A stretch of 64,000 nt of DNA from contig NC_132915.1 in NCBI RefSeq assembly GCF_047675955.1, positions 1,711,001 to 1,775,000 on the forward strand, in the 5' to 3' direction. Every line of letters begins with the position of its first letter. The first letter of the stretch is position 1. A program made the translations under genes and the position numbers. Shown here in pieces: positions 25,186 through 58,815 of this stretch. Source of the DNA: Chlorocebus sabaeus (Eukaryota > Chordata > Mammalia > Primates > Cercopithecidae). The notes under the pieces are model-generated. The model was not told the origin of the DNA, did no database searches, and was given only the letters and a program-made list of their open reading frames with translations.

Positions 25186-25619
25186 ATGATAAGGATAAAG
25201 ATCTTAAAATATGGAATTTTTCTGCCCTCATTTCATAAGAAATCAGTTCAACGTCTTGGGGCCTTTACTGTTAGGAAATTCTCTCTTACTTTAGGACACT
25301 CAAGAAGCTTGTTGGACAACCGTGCAAATCAAGCTAGAATTAATACACTAGAAACCCCCGTATCACACAGCTAAAACTTATCTCTAAATATCTGCCCCAG
25401 GTCATTTAAGCTGACGTGTGTCTCTGTTCTCACCTAAGTTGCTGGTTGTAGAAGTTGTTTCTGAAAGGCCAATTCACCAGGGTTTGATTGGAAGGTTCTA
25501 GAAACACAATGTCTACACTTTTATAAGTTGCTCTAGTGCCAGTGGAAAGGCCAAGTAATTCATCATAATAGGTAGATGCTGGGACAAACACTCAAATACT
25601 AAGATTAATGAATGGAGAA

Positions 25620-25995
25620 CATATTTTCTAAAGATGGGCATGACAATATCCACCATTCCATCTGACACTCTTCCCATGGCAGGTTTTGCATCTTCTCCCA
25701 TTGAATCTGGGAGGGCTTGGGCACAATGCCACGTGACTTCCAGGGTTAAGTCATACAGGACAGTGCAGCTTCCTCCCAATCTTCTTTGGGATGCTCATTC
25801 TTGGAAGGCAGCCACCAAGCTGTGAGGAAGACCAAGCAGCCACTCAGAGAGGCCCTGCATAGGGGCTTCATGTGACAGCCCCACATGGGGTCCCAGCCAA
25901 CAACTCCCTCAATCTCCGGACCGTCCTTCAGATAATTCTAGACTAGGGCTGGACACAGCACTCCATGTGTCCCCAGCACCCCAAGAGTTGGAGAC
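25620..25995 (+). mobile_element. Old LTR-like element (MaLR/MLT type)
   Basis: It shows gccaccaagctgtgaggaag and gtcccagccaacaactccct, phrases typical of this repeat class. It is truncated at the right. Confidence 0.4.
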
Positions 25996-26282
25996 CCTCA
26001 GAAACCTCATTTCTAGTTACCAACTCCTGCCTTAGAGCAAGGGTTTTTAAACATTTTGAGTATCTTATTCTATGTTTTTGTTTTTACCAACAGTCTTACA
26101 TAGAACCCCAAACATAAATAAATAGATAAAGCTGGTGTTGCATTCATTGATATGGGTTGGGAGGAGACCAGAAACTGGCCTGATGTAACTGTTGCCTGAC
26201 GTCTTCCTCTGTTCAGTGTGAAAGGTAAAAAATCTTGGGACCCCAAAATCCTTAAGCCAATGGGACAAGTCAAGCTGGGAGC

Positions 26283-26853
26283 TGCGTCAGGCAAACCTGC
26301 CTCCCATTTTAGTCCTAAATAAGATGACTACAAAGAGAAAAAGCTACAGACCTCCCTCGCAATTTGCCCGCTAGGAAATTTCCTTGTGTGTCCCAAGATC
26401 TTTACCCTAAAATGGATCTGTTGAATTTTATCCTGACAATGTAAATTGATCACTTATCTTCACAGGATGGAGACAAAGGACAGAACTCAAAGTCATCCCT
26501 CTGCTCACCTGAGACAAGTGCATATCTGATTGCTTCCTCTGATGTAAGAAAGTAGAGTCACTGAGCTACACAAAGCATAAGTGACTTATCCTCTACCTCC
26601 TCCCACAAGTGAATTGTATATTTGGTGAAAGGCTGATCAAAGACTCCAAAGAATGCAACTGCTTGTCTCTTACCTCCCCACACCTTTCCAAAGGTTCTTC
26701 TTCTTTCCCCAATATTCTCCCTTTAAATATTGAAGCCTTCAAACTCATCACTGGAGAAAGGCACCAACCTGCCTCCCAGGTGCACATCCTCAACCTTTGC
26801 AAAGTAAACTTTCTAAATGATTGAGATCTGTCTCAGACACTTTTTGGTTCACA
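26283..26853 (+). mobile_element. ERV-type solo LTR just past HSD17B3
   Basis: The body and the end (attgagatctgtctcagaca ... ttggttcaca) fit an ERV1-class LTR; the exact family is not assigned. It lies antisense to HSD17B3 and abuts the 3-prime UTR. No internal viral genes are seen. Confidence 0.6.
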
Positions 26854-27110
26854 CCAATTTCCTGGGTCTTTCAGGAACCCTGTTTGAGAACAGGTGAGCA
26901 CTTCCGGACGACAGCACAGATAGGCACCGCAACTTTCCCAAAGATCTTCAGACTCAAGTAAAGTAGCAAAAAATGTGTATTCTATGCCTGTGTGACCCCA
27001 GCCCCTCCATCTTCGGCGGACTAGGTTGAAGTGCTGTCTGCTCCTCTGGTCCTCTTCAGTCACCATGGGACTGGTGAGGAGAAGGCTGTGCGGGACTCCT
27101 CACCGCCCGG
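26854..27110 (-). other. HSD17B3: Probable HSD17B3 3-prime untranslated region
   Basis: This non-repeat sequence follows the stop codon and runs into an ERV-type LTR. No AATAAA or ATTAAA was seen on the minus strand here. A variant AATACA lies at 26976-26981, about 130 nt after the stop. The true cleavage site cannot be fixed by eye. Confidence 0.5.
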
Positions 27111-48388
<21,278 letters not shown>

Positions 48389-48807
48389 CTGAGAGTGGGA
48401 GTGAAAAACCAAAAGAGACAAGGACGGTGAGCAGACAGGGAGGGTTTGTGTCCAGCTGACTTGGTCCCGAGGCTGTGCGTGTCCTGACAGCGTGACGTGG
48501 TGGCTTCACCTGGGTTGAAGTGTGCAGAACGTGACAAAGCTTTCTGGGCTAGGAACAGCGCAACCCCAGTGGCCCAGGCTAGCTAGCAGGCCATCATGAG
48601 AGGAGTTAACGCTTGTGTGTTTATTGTGTGCCGGGGACTTTTCTAAGTGCTTTCCTTGTCCAGGACCACAAACTGAAAGTGCTTCTCTGAAGTTCATGGG
48701 CTCAGCTACGCATCAGAATTTAAAATACTGGGGACTTTATACTATTCCTTATGTAGCAGGGGGTGGAGCAGCATTCCAGAGTAAAAGCAGTGTTTCTGCC
48801 CCTACCT

Positions 48808-49132
48808 TTTTTTTTTTTTTTTTTTTTTTACAGTAGAGTCTCGCTGTGTTGCCCAGGCTGGAGTGTAGTGGTGCAATCTCAGCTCACTGCAACTTCCAAC
48901 TCCCAGGTTCGAGCGATTCTCCTGCCTCAGCCTCCCAAGTAGCTGGATTACAGGCATGCGCCGCCAAGCCCAGCTAATTTTTATATTTTTAGTAGAAACG
49001 GGGTTTCCCCATGTGTAAAGACGGGGTTTCCCCGTGTTGGCCAGGCTGGTCTCAAACTCCTGACCTCATGTGATCCGCCCACCTCAGCCTCCCAAAGTGC
49101 TGGGATTACAGGCCTGAGCCACCGCGCCCGGA
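48808..49132 (-). mobile_element. AluS with internal 20-bp duplication, intron 2
   Basis: The phrase acggggtttcccc occurs twice, separated by atgtgtaaag. Target duplication tctgcccc. Confidence 0.93.
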
Positions 49133-49776
49133 CATCTGCCCCAACTTTTGAGCTGCTTCCTAAGCACTAGGACACCCTTCTTGCGGCTTCCTCGGCCTGA
49201 GACCTTTCTTCCTGTTTTCCGACCCCCGACAGAAGAGAAAATGGGATGGGGAGCACAGGGTGGAGAGCTCGACGTGTCCCCTGAGGCCAGCAGGGCGGCC
49301 CTGCAGAGTGGATAACACCTGGACTCCCGAGGGCTACGTGACGGGGTGGGGAACCATGTGCTTCACACAGAGCAGTTTCGGAGAGATTCCACGGGGGACG
49401 TGTAAACATGCGTCGCTGGAGGTGTGTCTGTATCTAAAACTGTTACCAGTGAGAAAAGTTAGTTTTTCCTGAAAGATGAAAGGAAAAACCAACATTCGTT
49501 TAAACAGAGACGGATGACATTTGAATTAGTGACAAAGGCCCCAGTTTATTGAAATCTGTCTGTGATTTCAGTCAAATGATTCATACTGTTATTTTCTTTA
49601 ATTGTGGTAAAATACAACATAGCAAAATCTACCATCTTAAGAAAAATGTGGAATACTTTACGAATTTCTGTGTCATCCTTGGGAACTCATGCTAATGTTC
49701 TCTGTAGGGTTCCAATTTTAGTATATGTGTTGCAGAAACAAGCACTACGCTGTTATTTTAAGAAGTTATGTATTAT

Positions 49777-50078
49777 AGGCTGGGCACGGTGGCTCACACC
49801 TGTAATCCCAGCACTCTGGGAGGCCAAGGCAGGCAGACCACCTGAGGTCAGGAGTTCAAGACCAGCCTGGCCAACATGGTGAAACCCTGTCTCTACTAAA
49901 AATACAAAAAAAAAAAAATTAACTGGGCGTGATGGCGCACGCCTGTGTTCCCATCTATTTGGGAGGCTGCAGCAAGAGAATCGCTTGAATCCGGGAGGTG
50001 GTGGTTGCAGTGATCCAAGATTGTGCCACCGTACTCCAGCCTGGGTGACAGAGCAAGACTCCGTCTCACAAGAAAGAG
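49777..50078 (+). mobile_element. AluS, intron 2
   Basis: Target duplication agttatgtattatag / agttacatattatag. Confidence 0.94.
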
Positions 50079-50149
50079 TTACATATTATAGAAAACACAT
50101 AAGAAGCTGAATTATGGTCTATAAGATATAGTCTCCAATAGCCAGTAAT

Positions 50150-50690
50150 TCACTATAGCCCACGGTCTCAGAATCACCCAAGGAGATGTCAAAAAAAAAA
50201 AAAAAAAAAAAAACACCGATTCCCACCAAACCATCTGATATGGTTTGGATCTCCTGTCAAATTGTAATCCCCAGTGTTGGAGGTGGGGCCTGGTGTGAGG
50301 TGATTAGATCGTGGGGACCATTTCTCATGGTTTAACACCATCCCCCAGGTGCTGTCCGTGGTAAGAGTGAGTCATTCAGGGATCCCGTGGTTTAGAAGTG
50401 TGTGGCACCTCCCCCCTCTTCCTGCTGCTCCAGCCATGTGATGTGCTCACTTCCTTTTTGCCTTCCGCAGTGCTTGTAAGTTTCCTGAGGCCTCCACAGC
50501 TGAGCAAATGCAAGCATCATCCTTCCTGTACAGCGTGCAGAACCGTGAGCCAATTAAACCTCTTTTCTTCATAAATTACCCAGTCTCAGGTATTTCTTTA
50601 TAGCAGTGCAAGAACAAAATAATACACCATCCTGATAAAAATCTCTGGGGTGGAAGCCTCAGGATTTTCATCTTTTTCTTTTTGTATTTA
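50150..50690. mobile_element. MER5-like fragment interrupted by an MSTA-type LTR
   Basis: Sequence resembling the MER5 body (gaatcacccaaggagatgtc ... atctctggggtggaagcc) is split at 50235/50627 by the MaLR LTR. A 23-base A run lies inside. Confidence 0.5.
50236..50626 (+). mobile_element. MSTA/MSTB-type MaLR solo LTR
   Basis: It starts tgatatggtttggat and ends with ttacccagtctcaggtattt ... aataca. A 5-bp target duplication ccatc flanks it (50231-50235 and 50627-50631). The length is 391 bp. Confidence 0.9.
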
Positions 50691-51194
50691 TTAAATTATA
50701 CTATTATATGCACAAATACATCCTCATTGTAACAGATTCCAACAATGCCAAGGAAAAAAATGTCTCCAAGCCTGCCCCTGCCCATTTCCCCACCTACCCC
50801 TAGGCGCCCACCACCTTTAGATTGTTGTTGAGCCTTCCCTAACTTTTTCTCTACATTTACAGGCATATATCGGCACATATAGAAATAAAGGTTTGTTTTG
50901 TGAATTTTATTTATTTTTATCCTACATCAATGACATTATAAGCAGTGTCCTGCAATGTTCTTTTTAACTTAATGACATATTTTATCTCTAAGAATCGTGT
51001 ATATTTCCATAGCAGTCCACGAAGAACCACTTGATTCTTTTCTATTGCTCCGTGGTATTCTAGAGTTCACCTTTGAACGAGCACTTAGGGTATTTCCAAG
51101 TTTTTCTATTACCAATCTTGCTACAGTGAAAGACCTTCTATATAGCTCTTTGTATATATGAGTAAATTAATTCCTATATACTGTAGAGGAATAT

Positions 51195-51358
51195 TTGGGA
51201 CTGCAGATGCCATCATGCCTGGCTAACTCTTTATTTTTTTGTAGAGATGAGGTCTCACTATGTCGGCCAGGCTGGTCTTGAACTCCTGGGCTCAAGTAAT
51301 CTTCCCGCCTCAGCCTCCCAAAGTGCCAGGATTACAGGGGTAAGCCACCACACCTGGC
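51195..51358 (-). mobile_element. Partial Alu inside antisense L1
   Basis: One monomer only, diverged. Confidence 0.88.
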
Positions 51359-52269
51359 CCCTTTATTGTTATCCAATTTTCCAATTATCAGTGGGGCCGA
51401 GCATCATTTGCTATGTTATGTGTGAGTTACCAGTACATACCCCTTGCCCATTCTTCTATGGAGTAACTTATCATTTTCTTATCAATTTGTAGAAGTCATA
51501 TATATCCTGGGTATTGATTATTTGCCTGCCATGTACATAGCAAGTATTTTCTACTTTGTTTCTGGTGCCCTTGTCATACATTATATACTACTTGTAATGT
51601 TATCAAATTTGTGAATGTTTTCCTTGTTTTATATGTTCTTTTTGATTTTCCTTAACTTCAAGGATATAAATATGTTTTTCTATATCCTTTTTGTTTATTT
51701 TTGAGAATGGTATGAGGTTGAAATTATTCCACAATATGTTTTTCAAATTGGGTGCCTGATTGTCTCAACAACATTCTCCACTTTGTCCATTCATTCCTAA
51801 TTTAAAATGTTGACTTAGTCATATGCTCAATGCTCATGTGTGCCTGGGGCTGTTTCTGGTCTATCCTTTCTGTTGCACTCACCTATTTATCGATCTCCAC
51901 GCCAGGGCCACTTCTGATTTAATCATAAGCTTATATTAGCCTTTGATAGCTTTCCAATATTTGTGTAGTTTTGACCTCATTATCTTAGCTGACCCCTCCT
52001 ATACAATGTTATGGAGGCTCCTACCATTTATTATTCTCTTTTGAAATTTTATTTCATCTTCTTTGTTTAATCTTCCAAATAAATGACAAAATGGTCTAGA
52101 CAAGTATTAAAGTCGGGATATTTAGGGGAAAATTTGTATCTTTGCAGGAATCAGTTGTCTTACCCATAAGTATATTATAGTAACCATTTTTTTTCAAATC
52201 TCATATAGCCTTCTAAACATTTAAATGATTTTTCATGTAAATCCTGGACATTTCTTGTTAGGTTTGTGT

Positions 52270-52720
52270 TAATTAGGATAACATTAGTTGCTGTAACAAA
52301 TCACTCTATAATCTCAGCCATTTAACACAAAGGAAGTCTGTTTTTGTCTTATGTAGCAGACCCTATTTCACATTTGGGAACCCATTCAGGACCCAAAGCT
52401 GAGAGAGCATTGGTCATCTTTACTGCCAGGTCTCTAAGATTACTCTGGGCTTTGCCATCCAGCTAGTGCCAGGATTGAGAGAGGCTGGAGAAGATGTGCC
52501 TCTCTGTTAACCACCTTGATCAAGAAGTGACCCACATCCTTTCTGCTTGCTTTCATTTGCAGAATGAGTCTCATGGCCTCACACAGATGTCAAGGAGCCT
52601 GGGAAGTGCCTTGCTGGGAGCCACTTACCAGCTGCAACTGCACTGAAAGACGAGAGAGTAGGGATCTGGGTGGACATTGAGTTGCTCCTGCCACCAGGAT
52701 CTTATGTTTATTCACCGCCA
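52270..52720. mobile_element. Unclassified interspersed repeat in intron 2
   Basis: It opens ttgctgtaacaaatcactct, a phrase found in a common old repeat, and lies between two antisense L1 pieces. Family not assigned. Confidence 0.4.
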
Positions 52721-52865
52721 TGGTGACTTGAATTATTTTGGATAGAAGACACTTCAGGATTAAGGAGGTAGGTTCAATTCCTGTCTCTACCACTTATTTC
52801 TGTCAGCGCAAGTCAGTTGTTCTGGGGATCACAGAAGGGAATACATTCAAAAGTGTGTGGCGTAG

Positions 52866-53160
52866 CTGGGCACATTGGCTCACACCTGTAATCCCAGCAC
52901 TTTGGAAGGCTGAGGCGGGCAGATCATGAGGTCAGGAGTTCAAGACCAGCCTGACCAACATGGTGAAACCTTCTCTCTACTAAAAATATAAAAATTAGCC
53001 GGGCATGGTGGCGCACGCCTGTAGTCCCAGCTACTCAGTGGGCTGAGGCAGGAGAATCACTTGAACCCGGGAGGCAGAGCTTGCAGTGGGCCGAGATCGC
53101 GCCACTGCACTCCAGCCTGGACGACAGAGCGAGACTCTGTCTCAAAAAAAAAAAAAAAAA
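52866..53160 (+). mobile_element. AluS/Y, intron 2
   Basis: Target duplication aaaagtgtgtggc on both sides. Confidence 0.95.
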
Positions 53161-53729
53161 GTGTGTGGCAGAGAATCTGTCACATAAGAAGCCCTCAATT
53201 GTGTTACCTATTTTTCTATATATTCTAATTGGTTATTAATCGTGAGTGGGAGCTCTTTAAACAGCCACCTCACAGAATTTTTTATTTGTTCTGATAGTCT
53301 GTTCATCAGTGTTTGGTTTTCATCACAGACAATAGTATTCTCTACAAAGAGTACAGTTTTGTCCCTTTCTTTCCAATATTTGCATGTTTTTGGCCTCATG
53401 ATCTTGGCAGACACTTCCAACACTTACAGTGTTTCTCAGGATGCAAGCATGAGGTTTCCTGTCACTTCTGGTAGATGTTCTTTATCAATTTAAGAACAAT
53501 TACATCTGTTCCTTTTTTCCAAATTACTTTTTAAATAAACTGCTGGATTCCGTTGGCAAATATTTAAATTGGATCATACTTCTCTGATGCCATCCTTGTC
53601 CCATTTTGGTATCCAAGTCATGGTCATCCGTCAGGATAATTTATCAAACATGTACGGGATCAACTTGTCCCAGGAGCTTCCCAGTTTTAAAACTGAAAGT
53701 CCCACATCTGAAATCACCTTTGCAAAAAT

Positions 53730-54264
53730 TGTAACAGTGAGAAAATTATGGCAATAAGAGATCTGATTTAATCAACCCCTTATCTTGCCCTTAAGCTTTC
53801 AAATTATCCTTAATTATTCTTGGGTTTGGGCCAAGCTAACTTTGGGAGATACTTAGTTTATAATTTAAAATAGAACAACCCGTTCCCAAAACTCAACCAC
53901 CTTGGTAGAGCTAATGAAGGGCCACCAGGCTAGGGAGAGGAGAGGAGCCTGAACTCTGCTAAGGTGTAGACATAAAGGATTACCCAGCATTATATTGGAA
54001 GTCAGGAGATAGGCAGCTTCCCCCAGTTACTCTTGCAGACAAATATCACTATTGTACAAGCCAAGATTGGCCTTTTGAGATATCTTTTCAGGTTTTTTGC
54101 ATTTCTGATGACTGATGGTTCCACCTTGACCTGCCAGTCACTCCTGTGGTCTCCCATTCAGCCGGTTCTGCGTGAATTAAGCTCTTTTTCTATTGCAGTT
54201 CTGCTGTCTTGATAAATCAGCTCGACCTCGGCAGCAGGCAAAATGAACCCGTTGGGTGGTTACA
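53730..54264 (+). mobile_element. Unclassified ERV-type solo LTR in intron 2
   Basis: The 535-bp segment has perfect terminal inverted hexamers tgtaac and gttaca (TG...CA ends), as retroviral LTRs do. It interrupts antisense L1 sequence. No target duplication is evident, and orientation is a guess. Confidence 0.55.
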
Positions 54265-54667
54265 CATCCAAGGAACCCTCCAAGCACAGAAAAATCAAAA
54301 ATCAAAGTTAACCATCCTAGAAATATGGGGGAGCTTTTTCTTATTCCTTGAGGATTTGGTAATATTGTAAAAAATGTCTGGACATTTTATTCAGCTGTAG
54401 CTCTTCATAACTGCCTCTTTCATTTTTTTCATGACTACTAATCGCTTGGTGTTTTTCTACTTCTTCTTAAGCCAATTATGATCATTTATATTTTCACAGA
54501 AAATTGTTTATTTCATCCAGATTTTCAATTTTTCAGTACAAAGATTTAAATAGGATTTTCTTCCTCTCTTTTTCTTCTTCCTCTTCTTTTTAAAATAAAT
54601 TTCCTCTTCTGTAGCTAGGTTCCTAAAATTGGTCCTTTTCTTTCTTCTTTTTTGTTCTTCTTCTTTA

Positions 54668-54956
54668 TTTTTTTCTGAGACAGCATCTCACTCGTCACCC
54701 AGGCTGGAATGCAATAGCTAGATCAGAGCTTACTGTAATCTTGAACTCCCAGGCTCCAGCAATCCTCCCACCTCAGCCTCCTGAGTAGCTGGGATTACAG
54801 GTGTGTGCTACCATTCCTGGCTAATTTTCTAATTTTTTGTGTATATGAGGTCTCACTACTTTGCCCAGGCTAGCCTCAGACTCCTGACTTCAAGGGATCC
54901 TCCTGCCTCCTCCTCGCAAAGTGCTGGGATTATAGGCATCAGCCACAGAGACGGAC
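54668..54956 (-). mobile_element. AluJ inside antisense L1
   Basis: Diverged full-length Alu. Confidence 0.9.
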
Positions 54957-55136
54957 CCCCTTTTTCTTTTTTTTAATTTAAGACTTTTCAAAGATTTGTC
55001 TCTTATTTGGCATTTTTAAAGAATTGGTTTGACTGTTGGTTTGCTTTAAACGGATCAATTCCATTTCTTCCTGTGTTTTCTATATCATCAGTTTTTGTTC
55101 TCCATTAATTTCCTCCTTGTATCTCTTTTGGATTTT

Positions 55137-55470
55137 TTTTTTTTTTTTTTTTGAGACGGAGTCTCACTCTGTGGCCCAGGCTGGAGTGCAGTGGCGGATC
55201 TCGGCTCACTGCAAGCTCTGCCTCCCAGGTTCACACCATTCTCCTGCCTCAGCGTCCTGAGTAGCTGGGACTACAGGCGCCGCCACCACACCCGGCTAAT
55301 TTTTTGTATTTTTTAGTAGAGACGGGGTTTCACCGTGTTAGCCAGGATGGTCTCAATCTCCTGACCTCGTGAGCCACCGGCCCGGCCTCCCAGAGAGCTG
55401 GGATTACAGGCTGAGCCCCGCGCCCGGCCGCTGATCTTGCTTTTGAAAGGAGTGGCAGAAGCAATCAGGC
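55137..55470 (-). mobile_element. AluY with one-base deletion plus 40-nt extra 5-prime flank
   Basis: The Alu body is 55137-55430 and carries aggcgccgccacca. Positions 55431-55470 match 47976-48015 (37 of 40) and are followed at once by L1 sequence. No clear target duplication is seen. Confidence 0.92.
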
Positions 55471-56129
55471 TTCTTGTTCCTTTTCTAGAGTTTCTTGGAA
55501 GCTGAATCTGTTTATAATCTTTCTTCTTTTCTGACAGATGCCTTTAAAGCCGAAAGTTTCCATCTGCGTAGCACCTTGGCTGCAATTCATGAGAGTACCC
55601 ACTTTTATTTTTTCTGTAATCTTAGAAGAACACTGGAGAATACTTTCTGAGTATAGGTGGGGATGGATACCATTTTCTAACGTTATTTTTAATTTTATTG
55701 CATGGTGGTTAGTGAATGGAATGGTATATCTTTTGCTCTTTGGAATCAGTCACAATTTCCTTTGTAACCTAGTCAGCAGACAGTTTATATGAATGGCTCC
55801 TGTGTATCCTTCAGGAATGTACATGAAATCTTTGTTGGCTACCCAGTCTTGTAAATAGTTGTCTATTAAATTAAACTTGAGGTTTACCAGATGCCCTACC
55901 AGATATTTGTTAACCCAGTATGAGAAGATATTCAAATTCCTTATAGCCTGAATTATTTCTTATTTATGTAATAAGATGTTACATTACAAGTTTCAACAGG
56001 AGTGCTAAGACACAATAGACATTAGATCACAAAACAAGTTCAGAGAAAGAACCTAGAAAAAACTGTGATATTGTAAGAAAACAATGAATATATGTGATGT
56101 TTGTCCCTTGTTCTTGGCACAAAGCTCAT

Positions 56130-57425
56130 AATACCCCAATAATTTCCTGATCGATAGGGATGATATTTGTTACAAAGTTTGGTCTTGGTCCCCGGTTCCT
56201 GACACAAGAGTTTCTAAGATTCTTGGAATCTTCAGTGATGAGAGTGTGTTTTTGTTGTTGTTGTTGTGGTGGTTCCTTACTGCATTGTAGGAGCCTCTCA
56301 TATATACAACATCAGCAGTTTCAGCAGCAGATGGCACACCAAGGAGCACTTTTTAAAATTTATTTCCACAGGTGTTTGTGGAACAGGTGGTATTTGGCTG
56401 CATGAGTTAGTTCTTTAGTAGTGATTGTATGCTTACGAGATGACTGGTGGCTGGGGGCCCCTAGAGAGCTTCAGGATGGGGGCTGGTTGCTGGAGAAACC
56501 AAGTGTGTGATTGCAGGGTTAGAACCTTCAACCCCACCTCCCGACCTCCTTCTTTGTTCCAAGGAGGGAAGAGGGGCTGGGGATGGAATTAATCTCAAAT
56601 GGTCAATGACTTAATCCATCGTGCCTATGTAACAAAACCTCCATCAAAACCTTTAGGCAACAGGGTTGAGAGAGCTTCTAGGCTGCAAACACACGGAGGC
56701 ACTGGGAGGTAGTACCCCCAGAGAAGGCGTGGAGGCTCCAACCCTTCCCCACACCTGGCCCTACGCATCTGTGGTTTGGCCACTCCTGAGCGATATCTCT
56801 CATAATAAACTGGTACCAGTGAGTGAGGTGCCTTCCTGAGCTCTGGGAGCCATTCTAGCAGTCTTGAACCTAAGGAGGGGTTTGTGGGAGTCCCTGATTT
56901 ATACCCAGTCGGTGAGAAGTACAGGAGACCTGGGACTTTCAACCGGTATCTGAAGGGCATGGGGGCAGTCTAGTGGGACCGGGCCCTTAACCTGTGGGGT
57001 CTGTGCTAACTCTGGGTAGTGTTAGAAATGAATTGAATTGGAGGACATCCGATTGTGTCGAGAGAGTTGGAGAATTGGTTGGTGTGAGGAGAAAACCCCA
57101 CGCATTTAGTGTCCGAAGTGTGAGCAGAAAGAGCACAAAATAATCAGATGGAGCAGGGACCCCTCTTAGGAGCCCGCTGACCACTGCCACCCCTACCAGC
57201 ATGAAATGAAGGACAATCTTAGTCCCTCCAAGGGAAATTCCAGGCCCCTAGCTAGCCTGAGACGCACACGAGCAACCCGATGAGCAGAAAGGGAATAGCA
57301 GCTTCACGTCATGGCCACGGAGGTTGGCCCGAGATGCCAGTTCCCCACAGCGACTAAAGATAACATCTGGACACGTGTCCCTGAGTTGTTCTTCGGAAAC
57401 CCGGACCCCCCACCAAAAATCATGG
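56130..57425 (+). mobile_element. ERV-like LTR material in intron 2
   Basis: It contains a familiar LTR phrase set (tctcataataaactggta, gcccttaacctgtggggtct, ggagaattggttggtgtgag) and interrupts the antisense L1. The family is not assigned and the right part, from about 57150, is less certain. No intact viral frame is seen. Confidence 0.5.
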
Positions 57426-57429
57426 CAAA

Positions 57430-57740
57430 AACCATGATTACTTTTTCACCAAGCTAATATTATTTCTTCTCTTGAATTACATTTTGTCTGATACTGATGT
57501 TGCTTCTATTCCTTTTCTTTTGTTTTCATTTTCCCAGTATGTAGTTTTTTCATTCACTTATTTTCAACCTCTCTGTAATCAACGTTGGATTTTTAAGCCC
57601 CATCTGAGCATTTGCCATTTATCAGTAAGTGTAACCGTCGTATTTATTGAGATTGCAGATTTGTTACACTGACTTCTGCTGTCTTATTTGAGTTTCCCTT
57701 CACTATGCTTTCTTTGCCATTTGTCTCCCTTTTATGACTA
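57430..57740 (-). mobile_element. Antisense L1M ORF2 fragment
   Basis: It contains ttttgtctgatactgatgtt and continues the antisense L1 after the ERV-like LTR. Confidence 0.6.
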
Positions 57741-57744
57741 GTAA

Positions 57745-58090
57745 GCAGGATACGATCGGCAATACTGTAGTAACAAACTAGCCCCAAGGCTCAGTGGCTT
57801 CTTACAAGAGGCATTCGTGCTTCCTCCTGCAATGTCTTCTTCAGGTAATACAACAGTCCAGGGCAGCCCCCTCCCTGCAATGATACAGGGTTCTAGCCTT
57901 TCTCCCAGGGCTGAAACTAGGATGAGGCAAGTAAAGCACTCCGGATGCAAAATTTAAGGAGGTGCTCTTTCTCAGGTTCATGGTCACCTCGCAAGCCTCA
58001 CCTTAGTCCTGGCCCTGCTTTTTCCATCTAGTGGCTGCACTCTTCAACACGAAGCCTACACTGGTTTGCCTCATACTGAGTAATTGAGCA
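57745..58090. mobile_element. Unclassified interspersed repeat in intron 2
   Basis: It opens tgtagtaacaaactagcccc, similar to the repeat at 52270. Family not assigned. Confidence 0.4.
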
Positions 58091-58154
58091 CCAAATTTGA
58101 TTACAGTGTAGCAAAGGCAAATTCATGTCTGCAACTTAAAAATAAGCTACAAGA

Positions 58155-58450
58155 GCAGGGCGCGGTGGCTCACGCCTGTAATCCCAGCACTTTGGGAGGC
58201 TGAAGCGGGTGGATCATGAGGTCAGGAGATCGAGACCATCCTGGCTAACACGGTGAAACCCCGTCTCTACTGAAAAAAAAAATCAAAAAGTTAGCTGGGC
58301 GTGGTGGTGGGCGCCTGTAGTCCCAGCTACTTGGGAGGCTGAGGCAGGAGAATGGCGTGAACCCCGGAGGCAGAGCGTGCAGTGAGCCGAGATGGCACCA
58401 CTGCACTCCAGCCTGGGCGACAGAACAAGACTCTGTCTCAAAAAGTAAAT
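58155..58450 (+). mobile_element. AluY, intron 2
   Basis: Target duplication aaaaataagctacaaga on both sides. Confidence 0.95.
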
Positions 58451-58539
58451 AAACAAAAAATAAAAATAAGCTACAAGAACAAGAATAGTCATTTTCTGGG
58501 GTGGGGGTATTGGGAAGATATGGCTCAAAGGATACAAAA

Positions 58540-58815
58540 TTTCTTTTTTGTATCCTTTGATGGAAAAGTATAGGAAAAAAAGTTCAAGGGATCTATTGTA
58601 CACCACGTATACACGCTGTATTAACTACAGAGCACAACATCTCTAGTTAGTAACAATGTATCATATTCTTTAAAATCAATGAGAACAGGTTTTAAGTGAT
58701 CTCAGCACAAAAAATAGTAAGGTAATTTATATGTTAATTAGTTCGACTGAGCCATTTTACAATGTATATATATTTTAAATGTCATTTTGTACCCAATAAA
58801 TATACACAACTTTTA
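58540..58815 (+). mobile_element. L1M 3-prime UTR fragment
   Basis: It contains ggtaatttatatgttaatta, ttacaatgtatatatatttt and tgtacccaataaatatacac, typical of L1M 3-prime UTRs. Confidence 0.6.

Larger units (their letters stand above)
50690..53560 (-). mobile_element. Antisense L1M ORF2 C-terminal region, interrupted
   Basis: Reverse-oriented L1 sequence is seen at 50690-51190, 51360-52260 and 53215-53560 (for example ccttgcccattcttctatgg, cacgccagggccacttctga). Alus and another repeat (52270-52720) break it. It continues at 54330. Confidence 0.7.
54330..55960 (-). mobile_element. Antisense L1M ORF2 N-terminal region, interrupted by two Alus
   Basis: It contains ctttcttcttttctgacaga and gcatggtggttagtgaatgg, L1 ORF2 sequence in reverse. 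The order relative to 50690-53560 fits one element. Confidence 0.65.

Noticed and set aside
53208..53423. 71-codon minus-strand frame that looks protein-like
   Set aside because: It lies in antisense L1 ORF2 context and is best read as a decayed L1 remnant.
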